From assembly GCF_004104015.1 (NCBI RefSeq), contig NZ_RYFV01000001.1, forward strand, positions 248,001-312,000: a stretch of DNA of 64,000 nt, read 5' to 3'. This document shows, piece after piece, positions 8,656 to 16,868 of the stretch. The number at the start of each line of letters is the position of its first letter. Positions within the stretch are counted from its first letter, which is position 1. Both the position numbers and the translations under genes were made by a program. This DNA comes from Actinomyces oricola (GTDB lineage: Bacteria; Actinomycetota; Actinomycetes; Actinomycetales; Actinomycetaceae). Below the pieces are notes generated by a model. The model saw nothing but the letters and a program-made list of their open reading frames with translations, was not told the origin of the DNA and made no database searches.

Positions 8656-9978
8656 GTGAGACCGGATCTGGGGGCAGGCGCCCCGGTGGCCAGAGCCCTA
8701 GACTGGCGCGCCCACCACCGCATGGTTCCCCGCAACGGGGGACGACGCGGCCTCGCCCTGGTCGACGTCTTACTCAGCGTCCCCCTGACGCTCCTGGCCT
8801 TAAGCGAATGGACCTTTATCGAGGACTACGGCCCCTATCCGATCTATGTGGCCAACCTGCTCCTGTGCCTGGGGCTGGCATTGGTCCAACCCCTACGACT
8901 GCTCCGCCTGCGGGCGGTCTTCACCGCCACCTACACCCTGCTGGTCCTCTACGCCGCCCTCCTGCTGGTCTCGCCGGTCAGCCTCGGCCTCAACCCCATT
9001 ATTGTGACGGCCCTGACCGGCCTGCACGCCGTGGTCCGCTGGGAGCCCGACCGGCGCTGGGGCACCGCGGCCCTGCTCCTGGCCCTGGCCGGGGCGGTGG
9101 CCAATCCGGTCACATTGACCAGCTACCAGTACCTGAGCGATGGTCGCGCCAGCAGCGCCTCCATTGTGCTCTTCTCCCTGGGATGCATGATCACCGTCAT
9201 CCTCACCTACCTGCGCGCCTCCTCGCGCAGGCGCATCGCCGAAGACCGCGACCGCGACCTGGCCCAGGCGGCCTCTCAGGCGGTGGACGCGGAGCGGCTG
9301 CGCCTGGCCCGTGAGCTCCACGACCTGGTCGGTCACACCCTGACCGCCGTCAAGGTGCAGGCGGCGACGGGTCTGGCGCTGGGCGGCCCCGAGGATCTGC
9401 GCTCGGCCCTGACCACCATCCGTGATACGTCGGACGCCTCGCTGGCCGCCGTACGTGAGCTCGTCGGCCTGCTGCGGACCGGTACCGGGGAGGCGGCGCC
9501 ACTGGCCGACCTGAGCCTCCTGCCCCGCCTGCTGGAGACCGCCCGCAGTGGGGGCCTCACCCTGGACGCCAAAGTGCCCGGGGCCGAGGAGCTCGCCACC
9601 TGGAACCAGACCTGGTCGGTGATTCAGCGGCTCACCCTCATGCGGCTGGTCTCCGAGGCGCTGACCAACGTGCTGCGCCACTCCGGGGGCACAGCCATCT
9701 TGGAACTCACGGCCCCGGAGGGCCGCTGCCACCTGCGTGTCGTCAACTCGGTGCCGGGCGACAGCGTCACGCGGGGCGAACCTGGCGGGGACGCCGAAAA
9801 CACCGAAAATACTGGCGGCATCGGCCAGGACGGGAACGGTTATGGCCTCCTCGGCCTGGCCGAACGCCTGCGCTTGGCGGGAGGCACCCTCACCCATGGG
9901 GCCACCACCCTGGGCGCAGGCCCCGGATTCGTTCTGGAAGCCGAATTCCCCGTCTCCCGCCCCATGCCCGCCGGCTGA
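8656..9978 (+). CDS. DesK/NarX-type sensor histidine kinase
   Basis: 440-residue membrane sensor. The N-terminal half (residues about 34-190) has several hydrophobic spans and no large extracellular domain. A HisKA_3 dimerisation helix follows with phospho-acceptor His222 in ARELHDLVGHTL, then a HATPase_c domain with the N-box-like LMRLVSEALTNVLRHS and the glycine box GNGYGLLGLAERL. Start is GTG at 8656 with AAGGAG 9 nt upstream. The response regulator follows after 13 nt and the ABC exporter genes after that, so the kinase probably senses the exporter substrate or the envelope stress it causes. The signal is unknown. Confidence 0.93.
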   Translation: MRPDLGAGAPVARALDWRAHHRMVPRNGGRRGLALVDVLLSVPLTLLALSEWTFIEDYGPYPIYVANLLLCLGLALVQPLRLLRLRAVFTATYTLLVLYAALLLVSPVSLGLNPIIVTALTGLHAVVRWEPDRRWGTAALLLALAGAVANPVTLTSYQYLSDGRASSASIVLFSLGCMITVILTYLRASSRRRIAEDRDRDLAQAASQAVDAERLRLARELHDLVGHTLTAVKVQAATGLALGGPEDLRSALTTIRDTSDASLAAVRELVGLLRTGTGEAAPLADLSLLPRLLETARSGGLTLDAKVPGAEELATWNQTWSVIQRLTLMRLVSEALTNVLRHSGGTAILELTAPEGRCHLRVVNSVPGDSVTRGEPGGDAENTENTGGIGQDGNGYGLLGLAERLRLAGGTLTHGATTLGAGPGFVLEAEFPVSRPMPAG

Positions 9979-9991
9979 AAGGAGCCCTGAG

Positions 9992-10753
9992 GTGACGTCC
10001 ATTGACGTGGCCATTGTCGACGACCAACCGCTGCTGGTGGGGGCCTTCACGGCGCTGATCACCGCCCAGCCGGACATGGAGGTGGTGCTCAGCGCCACCA
10101 ATGGGCTCCAGGCCGTCGAGGCGCTGCGCGCAGCGGCCCGCAAGCGCCATGGGGCTGACGTGGTTCTCATGGACCTGCGCATGCCCGTACTTGACGGCGT
10201 CAGTGCCATCCGCGCCCTGCGGGATGAGGCGCTGACCGCTTCAGTGCGTATCCTGGTGCTGACCACATTCGATGACGAGGACTTGGTGCTGGCCTCACTG
10301 CGGGCGGGCGCGGACGGGTTCGTCCTCAAGGACACGGAGCCGGCCGCATTGCTGGCCGCCGTGCGCGCCCTGGCCCAGGGCCGTTCCTGGCTGGATCCGG
10401 CCATTACCGCCACGGTCCTGCGCCACCTTGACGGCAGTCCTCAGGAGGTGGGCCCGCCGGCCCCTGGCGGGGCGGGGGCACCGCCGTCCGTGTCGCCTTC
10501 TGCATCTTCCGCGCCCATGGCCTGGGTCGAGCCCCTGACCGAGCGCGAGCAGGCGGTGCTGGCCCTGGTGTGCCAGGGCTTGTCCAACGCGCAGGTCGCC
10601 GAGCGCCTGCTTGTGGCCGAGTCCACCGTCAAGTCGCATGTCAAGGCGGTGCTGGGCAAGACCGGCTGCCGCAATCGCGTCGAGCTGGTGGTTCACGCCT
10701 TCACCACCGGTCTCCTCCCCAGGGAGGGGATGGGCGGGGCGCAGTCGTCGTGA
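9992..10753 (+). CDS. LuxR/NarL-family response regulator
   Basis: 253-residue transcription factor with an N-terminal receiver domain (acidic pair D10-D11, phospho-acceptor D61 in MDLRMP, KD switch near residue 110), a low-complexity Pro/Ala/Ser linker, and a C-terminal LuxR HTH (LTEREQAVLALVCQGLSNAQ, ESTVKSHVK). GTG at 9992 has AAAGGAG 7 nt upstream; the longer frame from 9737 overlaps the kinase gene and is a shadow. It is cognate to the kinase before it and likely controls its own operon through the repeats at 8581-8630. Confidence 0.93.
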   Translation: MTSIDVAIVDDQPLLVGAFTALITAQPDMEVVLSATNGLQAVEALRAAARKRHGADVVLMDLRMPVLDGVSAIRALRDEALTASVRILVLTTFDDEDLVLASLRAGADGFVLKDTEPAALLAAVRALAQGRSWLDPAITATVLRHLDGSPQEVGPPAPGGAGAPPSVSPSASSAPMAWVEPLTEREQAVLALVCQGLSNAQVAERLLVAESTVKSHVKAVLGKTGCRNRVELVVHAFTTGLLPREGMGGAQSS

Positions 10754-10807
10754 ACCGTATCCCTGGTGGGGATCCGCGGCCGGGGCTCTGGGCGGAGTCT
10801 TGGGGGC

Positions 10808-11542
10808 ATGAGTACTGTCGCATCCGCCTCACCCGGCCTGCGCCTGGCGGGGATCTCCAAGTCCTTCGCCGGCCAGCGCGTCCTGGACGGCCTTGACCTC
10901 ACCGCCCGCCCCGGCCGTGTCTACGGCCTTTTGGGGCTCAATGGCGCGGGCAAGTCCACCGCGTTCAATATTGCCCTGGGACTGTTGCGCCCGGACGCTG
11001 GAAGCGTGGAGGTCCTTGGCGCCCCCTTCCGCCGGGAGTGCCTGGCTCAGGTGGGGGCCCTGGTCAATGGCCCCGCCTTCTTCCCCCAGCTCTCGGCTCG
11101 GCGCAACCTGCTGGTCCACTGCCGCCTGACGGGCACCGCCACTGAGGTCATTGACCCGCTGCTGGAGGTGGTGGACCTGGCCCAGGCGGGTCGCAAGCGC
11201 GCCGGCCGCTTCTCCACCGGCATGAAGGTGCGTTTGGCGTTGGCCATGGCGCTGCTGACCGACCCGGCTGTGCTCATTCTCGACGAGCCCCAGAACGGTC
11301 TGGACCCGGCCGGCATGATTGAGTTGCGGGACCTGGTGCGCGTCTTGGCCGATGAGGGGCGCACGGTGGTGGTCTCCAGCCACCAGCTCGGGGAGATGGC
11401 CCGTATTAGCGACGACATCGGGGTCCTGGCCGCCGGGCGCCTGGTCTACCAGGGGCCGTTGGAGCGCCTTGCCGGGATCGATGACCCTCGGGCGCTTGAG
11501 GCGGCCTTCCTGGAGGCTGTCGAGGCGGGGGCACGGTCATGA
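10808..11542 (+). CDS. ABC transporter ATP-binding protein (BcrA/LanF-like)
   Basis: 244-residue cytoplasmic ATPase of an ABC-2-type exporter. Walker A is GLNGAGKST, the signature is the variant FSTGMKVRL in place of LSGGQ, Walker B is AVLILDEPQNGLDP and the switch His is in VVSSHQLGEM. The FSTGM signature is usual in bacitracin- and lantibiotic-type exporters. ATG at 10808 gives a normal length; an in-frame GTG at 10766 is possible but adds an unconserved stretch. Its stop overlaps the permease start as ATGA. Confidence 0.92.
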   Translation: MSTVASASPGLRLAGISKSFAGQRVLDGLDLTARPGRVYGLLGLNGAGKSTAFNIALGLLRPDAGSVEVLGAPFRRECLAQVGALVNGPAFFPQLSARRNLLVHCRLTGTATEVIDPLLEVVDLAQAGRKRAGRFSTGMKVRLALAMALLTDPAVLILDEPQNGLDPAGMIELRDLVRVLADEGRTVVVSSHQLGEMARISDDIGVLAAGRLVYQGPLERLAGIDDPRALEAAFLEAVEAGARS

Positions 11543-13278
11543 CCGCGCCCCAGGCCGTACCACAGGCCGTCGTCATGACAGACGCACCCGCGGTGCTCCG
11601 CCGCGCCTCCCGCCGTGGGGCGCGGGGCCCCGGCCACCGGGTGGGGCCGTGGGACCTGTTTTGCGCCGAACTCCTGCGCTCGCAGCGGACCTTCACCTGG
11701 GGGGTCGTTGCTGTCACAGCGGTCTTCACCCTTCAGACCATTCGCTTGTCCCACGCCTCGATCGGCCAGGGAGCGGTCCTGGAGGTGGCCTGGAATGGCA
11801 ATGCCCTGGCCTGGATGCACTTGTATCCTGCGGGCTTCGCGGTGTCGCTGGGGCTGCTGGTGGGGGTCATGGCGCAGTGGCGCGAGGAGCGGTGGCGCCA
11901 GGGTGGGGCTGCCTGGCGGGCGGTTGCGCCCCGGCGGGTTCTGGTCGCCCGCCTGGCCGTCATGTGGGTGTCGGCCCTGGCCTGTCAGGTGGCGCTCATT
12001 GCTCCGGTGGTTCTGGACGCGCTGCTAGCGGGCAACGGGTGGGGGCCGTGGCGCAACTATCTGCTGTTCGGGCTGTTCATGTGGATGGTGGTCGCCGGGG
12101 CCAGCGCCTGGGGCGTGGTGGCTTACCGGGTGGCGGGGGTCGCCGCCGTGGGGGCGGCCCCGATTATGGGGCTGGTGTGGTCCCTTGCCGGCGCTACGCA
12201 AGCTGAGAGGGACGACTGGTGGATGTGGCCATGGGCCTGGTGCGCCCGTCCCCCGCTGTCCCTCTTGGGGGTCCATGGCAATAGCGTCCTGTTGGAGGCC
12301 GGCTCACCGGTGTGGGACTACCCGCTGCTGCCCGGATTCCTGCTGACAGCCGCCCTGGGCGCGGCGGGCGCTGCCATCGCACTCCTGGCGGGGTCCGGCC
12401 CTGGGGGGCGGTCCCGCCCACGGGACCTGATCACTGGCGGCCCGGTCGCCGTGGGGCGGGCCGGGTCGGGCGGGCAGTCCGATCGGGCCGGCCGGGGACC
12501 GGAGGCCCTGGTCCAGGCGCCGCGGGATGCGCGCGCCCGGAGGGCCGGTGGCCTTGACGCCCGTGCGAAGGTGGGAGCCGCGGTGGCCAACGGTTCCGGG
12601 CTGCGCTCGGCTGTGGCGGGACTGGCCGGGGTCTTGCCGTGGACGCTGTGGTCGGCGCTAGGCGCGGTCTTCCTGGGCGTGGTGCTGGTGGTTCGTGCCG
12701 TGTACTCCCCCGATGCGGCCCTGGGGCTGTTGGAGCTGGCGGGCCTGCCCCTGTCCGCCGCGGTCATGGGGATCACCACCTGGGGTTCGGTGGCGCCGGC
12801 GTGGCGGAGTCTGCTTCTGCGCTGCGGCCCCGCCAGGCTTCTGGCCTCCCTGATCCTGCTGCAGGGCGTCTTCCTCGTGCCGGTGCTGACCGGGATCTGG
12901 CTAGTGGCCCGCTGGGGTGAACCGCTAGTGAGGACCGATCCCGGGCTGGGCGCGATCATGGGGAGCGTGTACGCCCTGGCGGTCATGCCTGCGGTGGCCC
13001 TCATGGTGGTCTCGGTGAGCATGAGCGTGGCCATGTGCGCCCGGCCGGTGAGCGCAATCGCGGTCAATGGGGTGCTGCTGCTCAGTGGTCTGATAATCGG
13101 CGGCAATGATGTCCTGGCCCGCACCTCCATGTGGCTGAGCGGCCCCTGGGGCTGGATGCGGGTGGCTCACTCCTTCCCGCAGTACTGGTTGAGTATTACC
13201 GTGCTCGGCGTTCTGGCCGCTGTTGCGTCCTTGGCCATAGCCTGGTGGCGTGCCAGTGCGGTGGCCGTGCGCGAGTAG
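11539..13278 (+). CDS. Double-length ABC-2 type permease (LanE-LanG fusion-like)
   Basis: 579-residue integral membrane protein, about twice the 240-270 residues of one ABC-2 permease. Residues about 40-290 form a first hydrophobic block that opens with an amphipathic stretch ending in ELLRSQRTFTW and has a NGNALAWMHLYP loop. A hydrophilic linker (about 290-355) leads to a second block with six or so spans. One chain could thus supply both membrane halves to the ATPase dimer, where LanEG systems use two proteins. It overlaps the ATPase gene by 4 nt. Export of, or immunity to, a peptide antibiotic is inferred. Confidence 0.85.
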   Translation: MTAPQAVPQAVVMTDAPAVLRRASRRGARGPGHRVGPWDLFCAELLRSQRTFTWGVVAVTAVFTLQTIRLSHASIGQGAVLEVAWNGNALAWMHLYPAGFAVSLGLLVGVMAQWREERWRQGGAAWRAVAPRRVLVARLAVMWVSALACQVALIAPVVLDALLAGNGWGPWRNYLLFGLFMWMVVAGASAWGVVAYRVAGVAAVGAAPIMGLVWSLAGATQAERDDWWMWPWAWCARPPLSLLGVHGNSVLLEAGSPVWDYPLLPGFLLTAALGAAGAAIALLAGSGPGGRSRPRDLITGGPVAVGRAGSGGQSDRAGRGPEALVQAPRDARARRAGGLDARAKVGAAVANGSGLRSAVAGLAGVLPWTLWSALGAVFLGVVLVVRAVYSPDAALGLLELAGLPLSAAVMGITTWGSVAPAWRSLLLRCGPARLLASLILLQGVFLVPVLTGIWLVARWGEPLVRTDPGLGAIMGSVYALAVMPAVALMVVSVSMSVAMCARPVSAIAVNGVLLLSGLIIGGNDVLARTSMWLSGPWGWMRVAHSFPQYWLSITVLGVLAAVASLAIAWWRASAVAVRE

Positions 13279-13332
13279 GCCACCGCAGGGCCGGGCGGGC
13301 GCGAGGATGCGGGCCTCTCCCGGGCTCTCCGC

Positions 13333-13338
13333 TAGCCT
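13333..13338 (+). promoter_or_regulatory. -10-like box TAGCCT for leaderless hisE
   Basis: TANNNT hexamer 6 nt before the hisE ATG; no Shine-Dalgarno is present. Confidence 0.45.
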
Positions 13339-13344
13339 TAGCCC

Positions 13345-13608
13345 ATGAAGACCTTTGAGGACCTGTTCGCTGAGCTGGAGCACAAGGCCGCCACCCGCCC
13401 CCAGGGGTCGGGGACGGTCGCCGAGCTCGACCGCGGAGTCCACTTCATTGGCAAGAAGCTCGTTGAGGAGGCGGCTGAGGCCTGGATGGCGTGCGAGCAC
13501 GAGTCCGATGAGGCGGCCTGCGAGGAGCTCAGTCAACTGCTCTACCACGTGCAGGTCATGATGGTCGCCAAGGGCTACTCCCTCAAGGACGTCTACACGC
13601 ACCTGTGA
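13345..13608 (+). CDS. hisE: Phosphoribosyl-ATP pyrophosphatase HisE
   Basis: 87-residue all-alpha enzyme that hydrolyses phosphoribosyl-ATP to phosphoribosyl-AMP and pyrophosphate, the second step of histidine synthesis. The MazG-like motifs are visible: [13 protein letters not shown] (metal-binding EExxE) and [16 protein letters not shown]. Length is normal. The pair hisE-hisG is the usual actinobacterial arrangement; the rest of the his genes are not in the window. Confidence 0.96.
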   Translation: MKTFEDLFAELEHKAATRPQGSGTVAELDRGVHFIGKKLVEEAAEAWMACEHESDEAACEELSQLLYHVQVMMVAKGYSLKDVYTHL

Positions 13609-13616
13609 GGGCGGGG

Positions 13617-13658
13617 CCCGCCACGGCGCTGCGCCCTGCAGGGCCCCGCCGTGGCGGG
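13617..13658 (+). terminator. Strong hairpin between hisE and hisG
   Basis: A perfect 12-bp stem (13617-13628 with 13647-13658) encloses an 18-nt loop that itself contains the palindrome CCCTGCAGGG. It begins 9 nt after the hisE stop and lacks a U-tract. It may act as a partial terminator or processing site setting hisE and hisG levels apart. Confidence 0.45.
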
Positions 13659-13709
13659 GAGTCCCGTCAGCCCCTCACCGGTGGCTCCCCCGCCGCCGGC
13701 CCACCCCTC

Positions 13710-13715
13710 TACAGT
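13710..13715 (+). promoter_or_regulatory. Possible -10 box TACAGT for hisG
   Basis: TANNNT hexamer 10 nt before the hisG GTG. AGGAAAG overlaps the predicted transcription start, so this would give a very short leader. It lies after the hisE hairpin and may let hisG be expressed independently. Confidence 0.3.
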
Positions 13716-13725
13716 CAGGAAAGTC

Positions 13726-14571
13726 GTGCTGCGCATAGCCGTGCCCAATAAGGGCTCTTTGTCCGAGCCCGCCATCACCTTGCTGAAGGAGGCGGGCTAT
13801 CGTACCCGCCGCACCGGCCGTGAACTGGTCCTGGTCGATGAGGCCAACGACGTCGAGCTGTTCTTCTTGCGGCCCCGCGACATTGCCGTCTACGTGGGTC
13901 AGGGCACGGTTCATGCCGGCATTACCGGCCGCGACCTGCTCCTGGACTCCGGGGTGGAGGCCGTGGAGCATCTGGCCCTGGGCTTCGCCCGCTCCACCTT
14001 CCGCTTCGCCGCCCCCGCCGGGACCATGTCGAGCCTGGAGGACGTGGCCGGCAAGCGCGTGGCCACGTCCTATGACGTGCTGGTGCGCAACTACCTCAGT
14101 GAGCATGGGGTGGAGGCCACCACCGTCCACCTCGACGGTGCGGTGGAATCCTCCGTCCAGCTCGGTGTGGCCGACCTCATTGCCGACGTGGTGGAGACGG
14201 GCACCACGCTGCGCGCCGCCGGCCTGGAGGTCTTCGCCGAGCCCATCCTGGCCAGTGAGGCGGTCCTCATCACGACCGGGCGGTATGTGGAGGAGGCGGG
14301 CCTGGCCACGCTGGTGCGCCGCCTGGAGGGGGTGCTGCGGGCGCGCTCCTACGTGCTGGTGGACTACGACGTGCCCATGAGCAAGCTGCACCTGGCGGCG
14401 CGGGTGACTCCCGGCATTGAGTCCCCCACTGTCTCACCGCTGCAGAACCCGGACTGGGTGGCGGTGCGCGCCATGGTCCCCCGCAAGGACACGAACCGGA
14501 TTATGGATGAGCTCTACCAGGTTGGTGCTCGAGCGATCCTGGTCTCCTCGCTGCTGGCCTGCCGCCTATGA
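13726..14571 (+). CDS. hisG: ATP phosphoribosyltransferase HisG (long form)
   Basis: 281-residue first enzyme of histidine synthesis, joining ATP and PRPP. The N-terminus is the type II periplasmic-binding-like catalytic fold ([47 protein letters not shown], the PRPP loop). The last 75 residues are the ACT-like domain that binds histidine for feedback inhibition, so this is the long HisZ-independent form. GTG at 13726 matches the conserved N-terminus and follows AGGAAAG. Its last 6 nt overlap the convergent lipoprotein gene. Confidence 0.96.
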   Translation: MLRIAVPNKGSLSEPAITLLKEAGYRTRRTGRELVLVDEANDVELFFLRPRDIAVYVGQGTVHAGITGRDLLLDSGVEAVEHLALGFARSTFRFAAPAGTMSSLEDVAGKRVATSYDVLVRNYLSEHGVEATTVHLDGAVESSVQLGVADLIADVVETGTTLRAAGLEVFAEPILASEAVLITTGRYVEEAGLATLVRRLEGVLRARSYVLVDYDVPMSKLHLAARVTPGIESPTVSPLQNPDWVAVRAMVPRKDTNRIMDELYQVGARAILVSSLLACRL

Positions 14572-15621
14572 GACGGTCAGCAGCGGGTCGCAGATGTCGT
14601 CGGAGGTAATGGCGACCTCCCCCAGCAGGTTGTGCCCGGAGAGGAAGTCGATCATGTCCCCGACGTGCTCCTGAACCAGGGCGCCAATCACGGTCTTCTC
14701 GCTGGGGCGGATGAGTTCGCCGGTGGACACCGCCACCTCCTTGGCCTTGGCGGCCTCGGTGGCATCGGCCAGGTCGGGCAGGTACGCCTTGGTGGCCTCG
14801 ACGGCGGCGTCGGGCTCGTTCACGAAGGCGGTCATGCCCGCGGCGGAGGCCGTGACCAGGTCGATGAGCTCGGTGCGGTGCTGGTCCAGGACGGCGCGGC
14901 TGGTGATGATGGACACTCCCAGCAGTGGGATCTGCTCAGCAATGGGGATGAGGCGCACTGGTGTGCCCGCCAGGCCGATCTGGACGGCATCGTTGTTGGA
15001 GAAGCCCACGATCGCCTCCACCTTGCCGCCGATAAGGGCGGCCTGCTGGGTGAAGCCGATCTCCTGGATGTCCAGGTCGTCCTCTGCCAGCCCCGCGGTG
15101 TCCATGGCCAGTTCGAGGGCGAACCAGTTCTCCCCGTAGCGCCCCGGCAGGCCCACGCTGCGGCCCCGCAGGCCCGCCAGATCGGTGATCGGGGAGGATT
15201 CGGGGACGATGACGCACACCGGGTACTTCTGGTAGCAGCCGCCAATGACCACCAGGTCCGAGCCGTTGGAGGCGGCCACCGCGGCCTCGTCGCCGCCGGC
15301 GATCACCACCTGCTCCGTGCCGGCGGCCAGGGCGTCGAAGAGCCCCTCCTGGGCGCCGTGGTGGCGCAGCTTCACGTCCGGGGCGTACTGGCCGCGCGAG
15401 GCGGCCAGGTAGAAGGGGCCGAATTGGATATTGGGGGTGTAAGTCAGGCCAATGGTCAGGCCACCGGCTGCTGAGCCGGCTTGGGAGGCGGTGCCCGACG
15501 AGCAGGCGGACAGATTCCCCAGAATGCCGGCGACGCCGGCGGCCAGGCCCGCGCCGAGCAGGCGGCGCCGGGAGAGGCTGACCGTGGTGGGCAGGGGGCG
15601 GCCGGCGGAAAAGGGGGGCAT
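14566..15621 (-). CDS. Tat-exported ThiY/RibY-like substrate-binding lipoprotein
   Basis: 351-residue solute-binding protein of the NMT1/ThiY fold. The signal peptide has a twin-arginine motif (SRRRLLG, residues 17-23), a hydrophobic core and a lipobox LSAC with Cys40 as lipidation site, so it should be exported folded by Tat and anchored outside the membrane. The mature start [19 protein letters not shown] resembles RibY and ThiY proteins. ATG at 15621 has GAAGGAA 5 nt upstream. With the permease it is controlled by an FMN riboswitch, so riboflavin or a flavin is the inferred ligand; a pyrimidine like that of ThiY is less likely given the switch. No ATPase gene follows. Confidence 0.88.
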   Translation of the reverse strand: MPPFSAGRPLPTTVSLSRRRLLGAGLAAGVAGILGNLSACSSGTASQAGSAAGGLTIGLTYTPNIQFGPFYLAASRGQYAPDVKLRHHGAQEGLFDALAAGTEQVVIAGGDEAAVAASNGSDLVVIGGCYQKYPVCVIVPESSPITDLAGLRGRSVGLPGRYGENWFALELAMDTAGLAEDDLDIQEIGFTQQAALIGGKVEAIVGFSNNDAVQIGLAGTPVRLIPIAEQIPLLGVSIITSRAVLDQHRTELIDLVTASAAGMTAFVNEPDAAVEATKAYLPDLADATEAAKAKEVAVSTGELIRPSEKTVIGALVQEHVGDMIDFLSGHNLLGEVAITSDDICDPLLTVS

Positions 15622-15665
15622 GGCGGTTCCTTCGGGTTGGGGGCTCATGGAGGGTGGATCGAAGG

Positions 15666-16472
15666 TCAGGTGGCACGGCGCCCGCGCAGGGCGTTGACGA
15701 CGCGGCTGCGCCGCTCCAGCTCGTGGAGGCACCAGTGGATGGTGGTGGCCAGGGTGCACATGAGGATGAGGGTGGCGAACAGCCCGGTGGTGTCCACCGA
15801 GTCGCGCTGGGAGGACAGCACCATGCCCAGGCCCTCACCCCCCATGGTCATCTCCCCCACCACGGCGCCAGTGATGGACAGGGTGAAGCCGGTGCGCAGG
15901 CCTGAGAGGATCGCAGGCAGGGTCATGGGCAGCTCAATGTGGACCACCATGGTCAGGCCGTGCGCGCCGTCGAGCCTGGCGGCGTCTACGACGTCCGCAT
16001 CCAGGCCGCGCAGTCCCAGGAGGACGGTGACGGTGATGGGGAAGAACACCATGAAGGCGCACAGGAGTACCACGGGAATAGTGCCGTATCCGACCCACAG
16101 GACCAGCAGGGGCGCCACGGCAATGGCGGGGACTGCTTGGCTGGCGGCGACGTAGGGCAGCACGGCGCGGGAGAAACGGCGGCAGTGGTGCAGGCCCCAG
16201 GCCAGGGGCAGAGCGAAAACGGCCGCGACCAGGCACCCCAGGAGGGCTTCGCGCAGGGTCACCCAGGTGTAGGTGAGCAGGCTGGTGCGGGTAATACCCA
16301 GCCACAGGCGTCCCAGGACGGCTACAGGATCGGGCAGGAAGACAGCGGGGACGGCGCCGCTGCGGGTCACGGCCGCCCAGGCGCCCAGAACCAGCAGGCC
16401 GGTGACCAGCGCCGGGCCGGGTGCATTAATGCGGCTGCGCCATGTGGTGGCCGGCGGTGCTGCCGTACTCAC
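15666..16472 (-). CDS. ABC transporter permease (ThiX/RibX-like, SsuC/TauC family)
   Basis: 268-residue inner-membrane permease with about six spans and the BPD_transp_1 EAA loop (DVVDAARLDGAHGLTMVVHIELPMTLPAI). GTG at 16472 is chosen because GAGAGGA lies 9 nt upstream; the longer open frame to 16646 runs through the riboswitch and is not real. The lipoprotein gene follows 44 nt later. FMN-riboswitch control points to flavin uptake (RibX role); other members of this fold move thiamine precursors, sulfonates or nitrate. The ATPase must come from elsewhere. Confidence 0.87.
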   Translation of the reverse strand: MSTAAPPATTWRSRINAPGPALVTGLLVLGAWAAVTRSGAVPAVFLPDPVAVLGRLWLGITRTSLLTYTWVTLREALLGCLVAAVFALPLAWGLHHCRRFSRAVLPYVAASQAVPAIAVAPLLVLWVGYGTIPVVLLCAFMVFFPITVTVLLGLRGLDADVVDAARLDGAHGLTMVVHIELPMTLPAILSGLRTGFTLSITGAVVGEMTMGGEGLGMVLSSQRDSVDTTGLFATLILMCTLATTIHWCLHELERRSRVVNALRGRRAT

Positions 16473-16479
16473 GCGTGCG

Positions 16480-16515
16480 GGTCCTCTCGGGTCGCTCCGG
16501 GGACCGGTTCCCCGG
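16480..16515 (-). promoter_or_regulatory. Candidate expression platform of the FMN riboswitch
   Basis: Two mutually exclusive pairings are visible. A 7-bp hairpin (16509-16515 with 16497-16503) sits upstream of the Shine-Dalgarno. Alternatively GGTCC at 16501-16505 can pair with GGACC at 16480-16484, which overlaps the Shine-Dalgarno GAGAGGA. Such a switch would act on translation; this is an inference from base pairing only. Confidence 0.35.
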
Positions 16516-16619
16516 GGTCCTCCGGGGTGAGGGCGCGACAACCCGCGGGCACCGCCGGCGTCGTCCCCCTGGGATGCGCCGCCCACGGCGGGTCCCTGGG
16601 GCCGGCAGCGCCGGCGCCC

Positions 16620-16758
16620 CGTGCTTCCTCCCATCCGGACTTTCACCGTCGGTGCCGGAGTTCCACCGGCTCAACCGGGGGCGCCTCCCCGGCGGGGCGG
16701 CTTCCCCGGGTCGCGGACTCTCACCGCCGGCTCGGACTTTCACCGACCCCGGAGCACG
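16620..16758 (-). ncRNA. FMN riboswitch (RFN element)
   Basis: On the minus strand the conserved RFN blocks appear in order: GGTGAAAGTCCGAGCCGGCG, GGTGAGAGTCCGCGACCC, then GAGCCGGTGGAACTCCGGCA, CCGACGGTGAAAGTCCGGAT and GGGAGGAAG. The closing stem pairs CGTGCT (16753-16758) with AGCACG (16620-16625). The aptamer binds FMN and normally shuts off flavin synthesis or uptake genes when FMN is plentiful. Here it precedes the permease gene by about 150 nt. A -10-like TAGCCT lies just upstream, so the transcript would start a few bases before the aptamer. Confidence 0.95.
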
Positions 16759-16769
16759 TTGCTGCGCAC

Positions 16770-16775
16770 AGGCTA
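16770..16775 (-). promoter_or_regulatory. -10-like box TAGCCT ahead of the FMN riboswitch
   Basis: TANNNT hexamer 11 nt before the first paired base of the aptamer, the expected distance for a promoter that starts the riboswitch RNA. No clear -35. Confidence 0.4.
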
Positions 16776-16824
16776 CCGGGCCGGGTCAGTGACCACGAGA
16801 CCCTCGGGCGTGCCTGTCGTCACA

Positions 16825-16844
16825 CCGGGCTCCTGTGGACCCGG
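16825..16844 (-). terminator. Possible terminator hairpin after the putP-like gene
   Basis: CCGGG/CCCGG arms extended by TCC/GGA with one bulge and a 3-nt loop, 25 nt after the symporter stop. No U-tract. Confidence 0.3.
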
Positions 16845-16868
16845 GGGGCGGGGTTCAGGGCGGTGCGA

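Noticed and set aside
16473-16646. N-terminal extension of the riboswitch-controlled permease
   Set aside because: It would be translated through the FMN aptamer; composition is Arg/Gly/Pro-rich and a Shine-Dalgarno supports GTG 16472.
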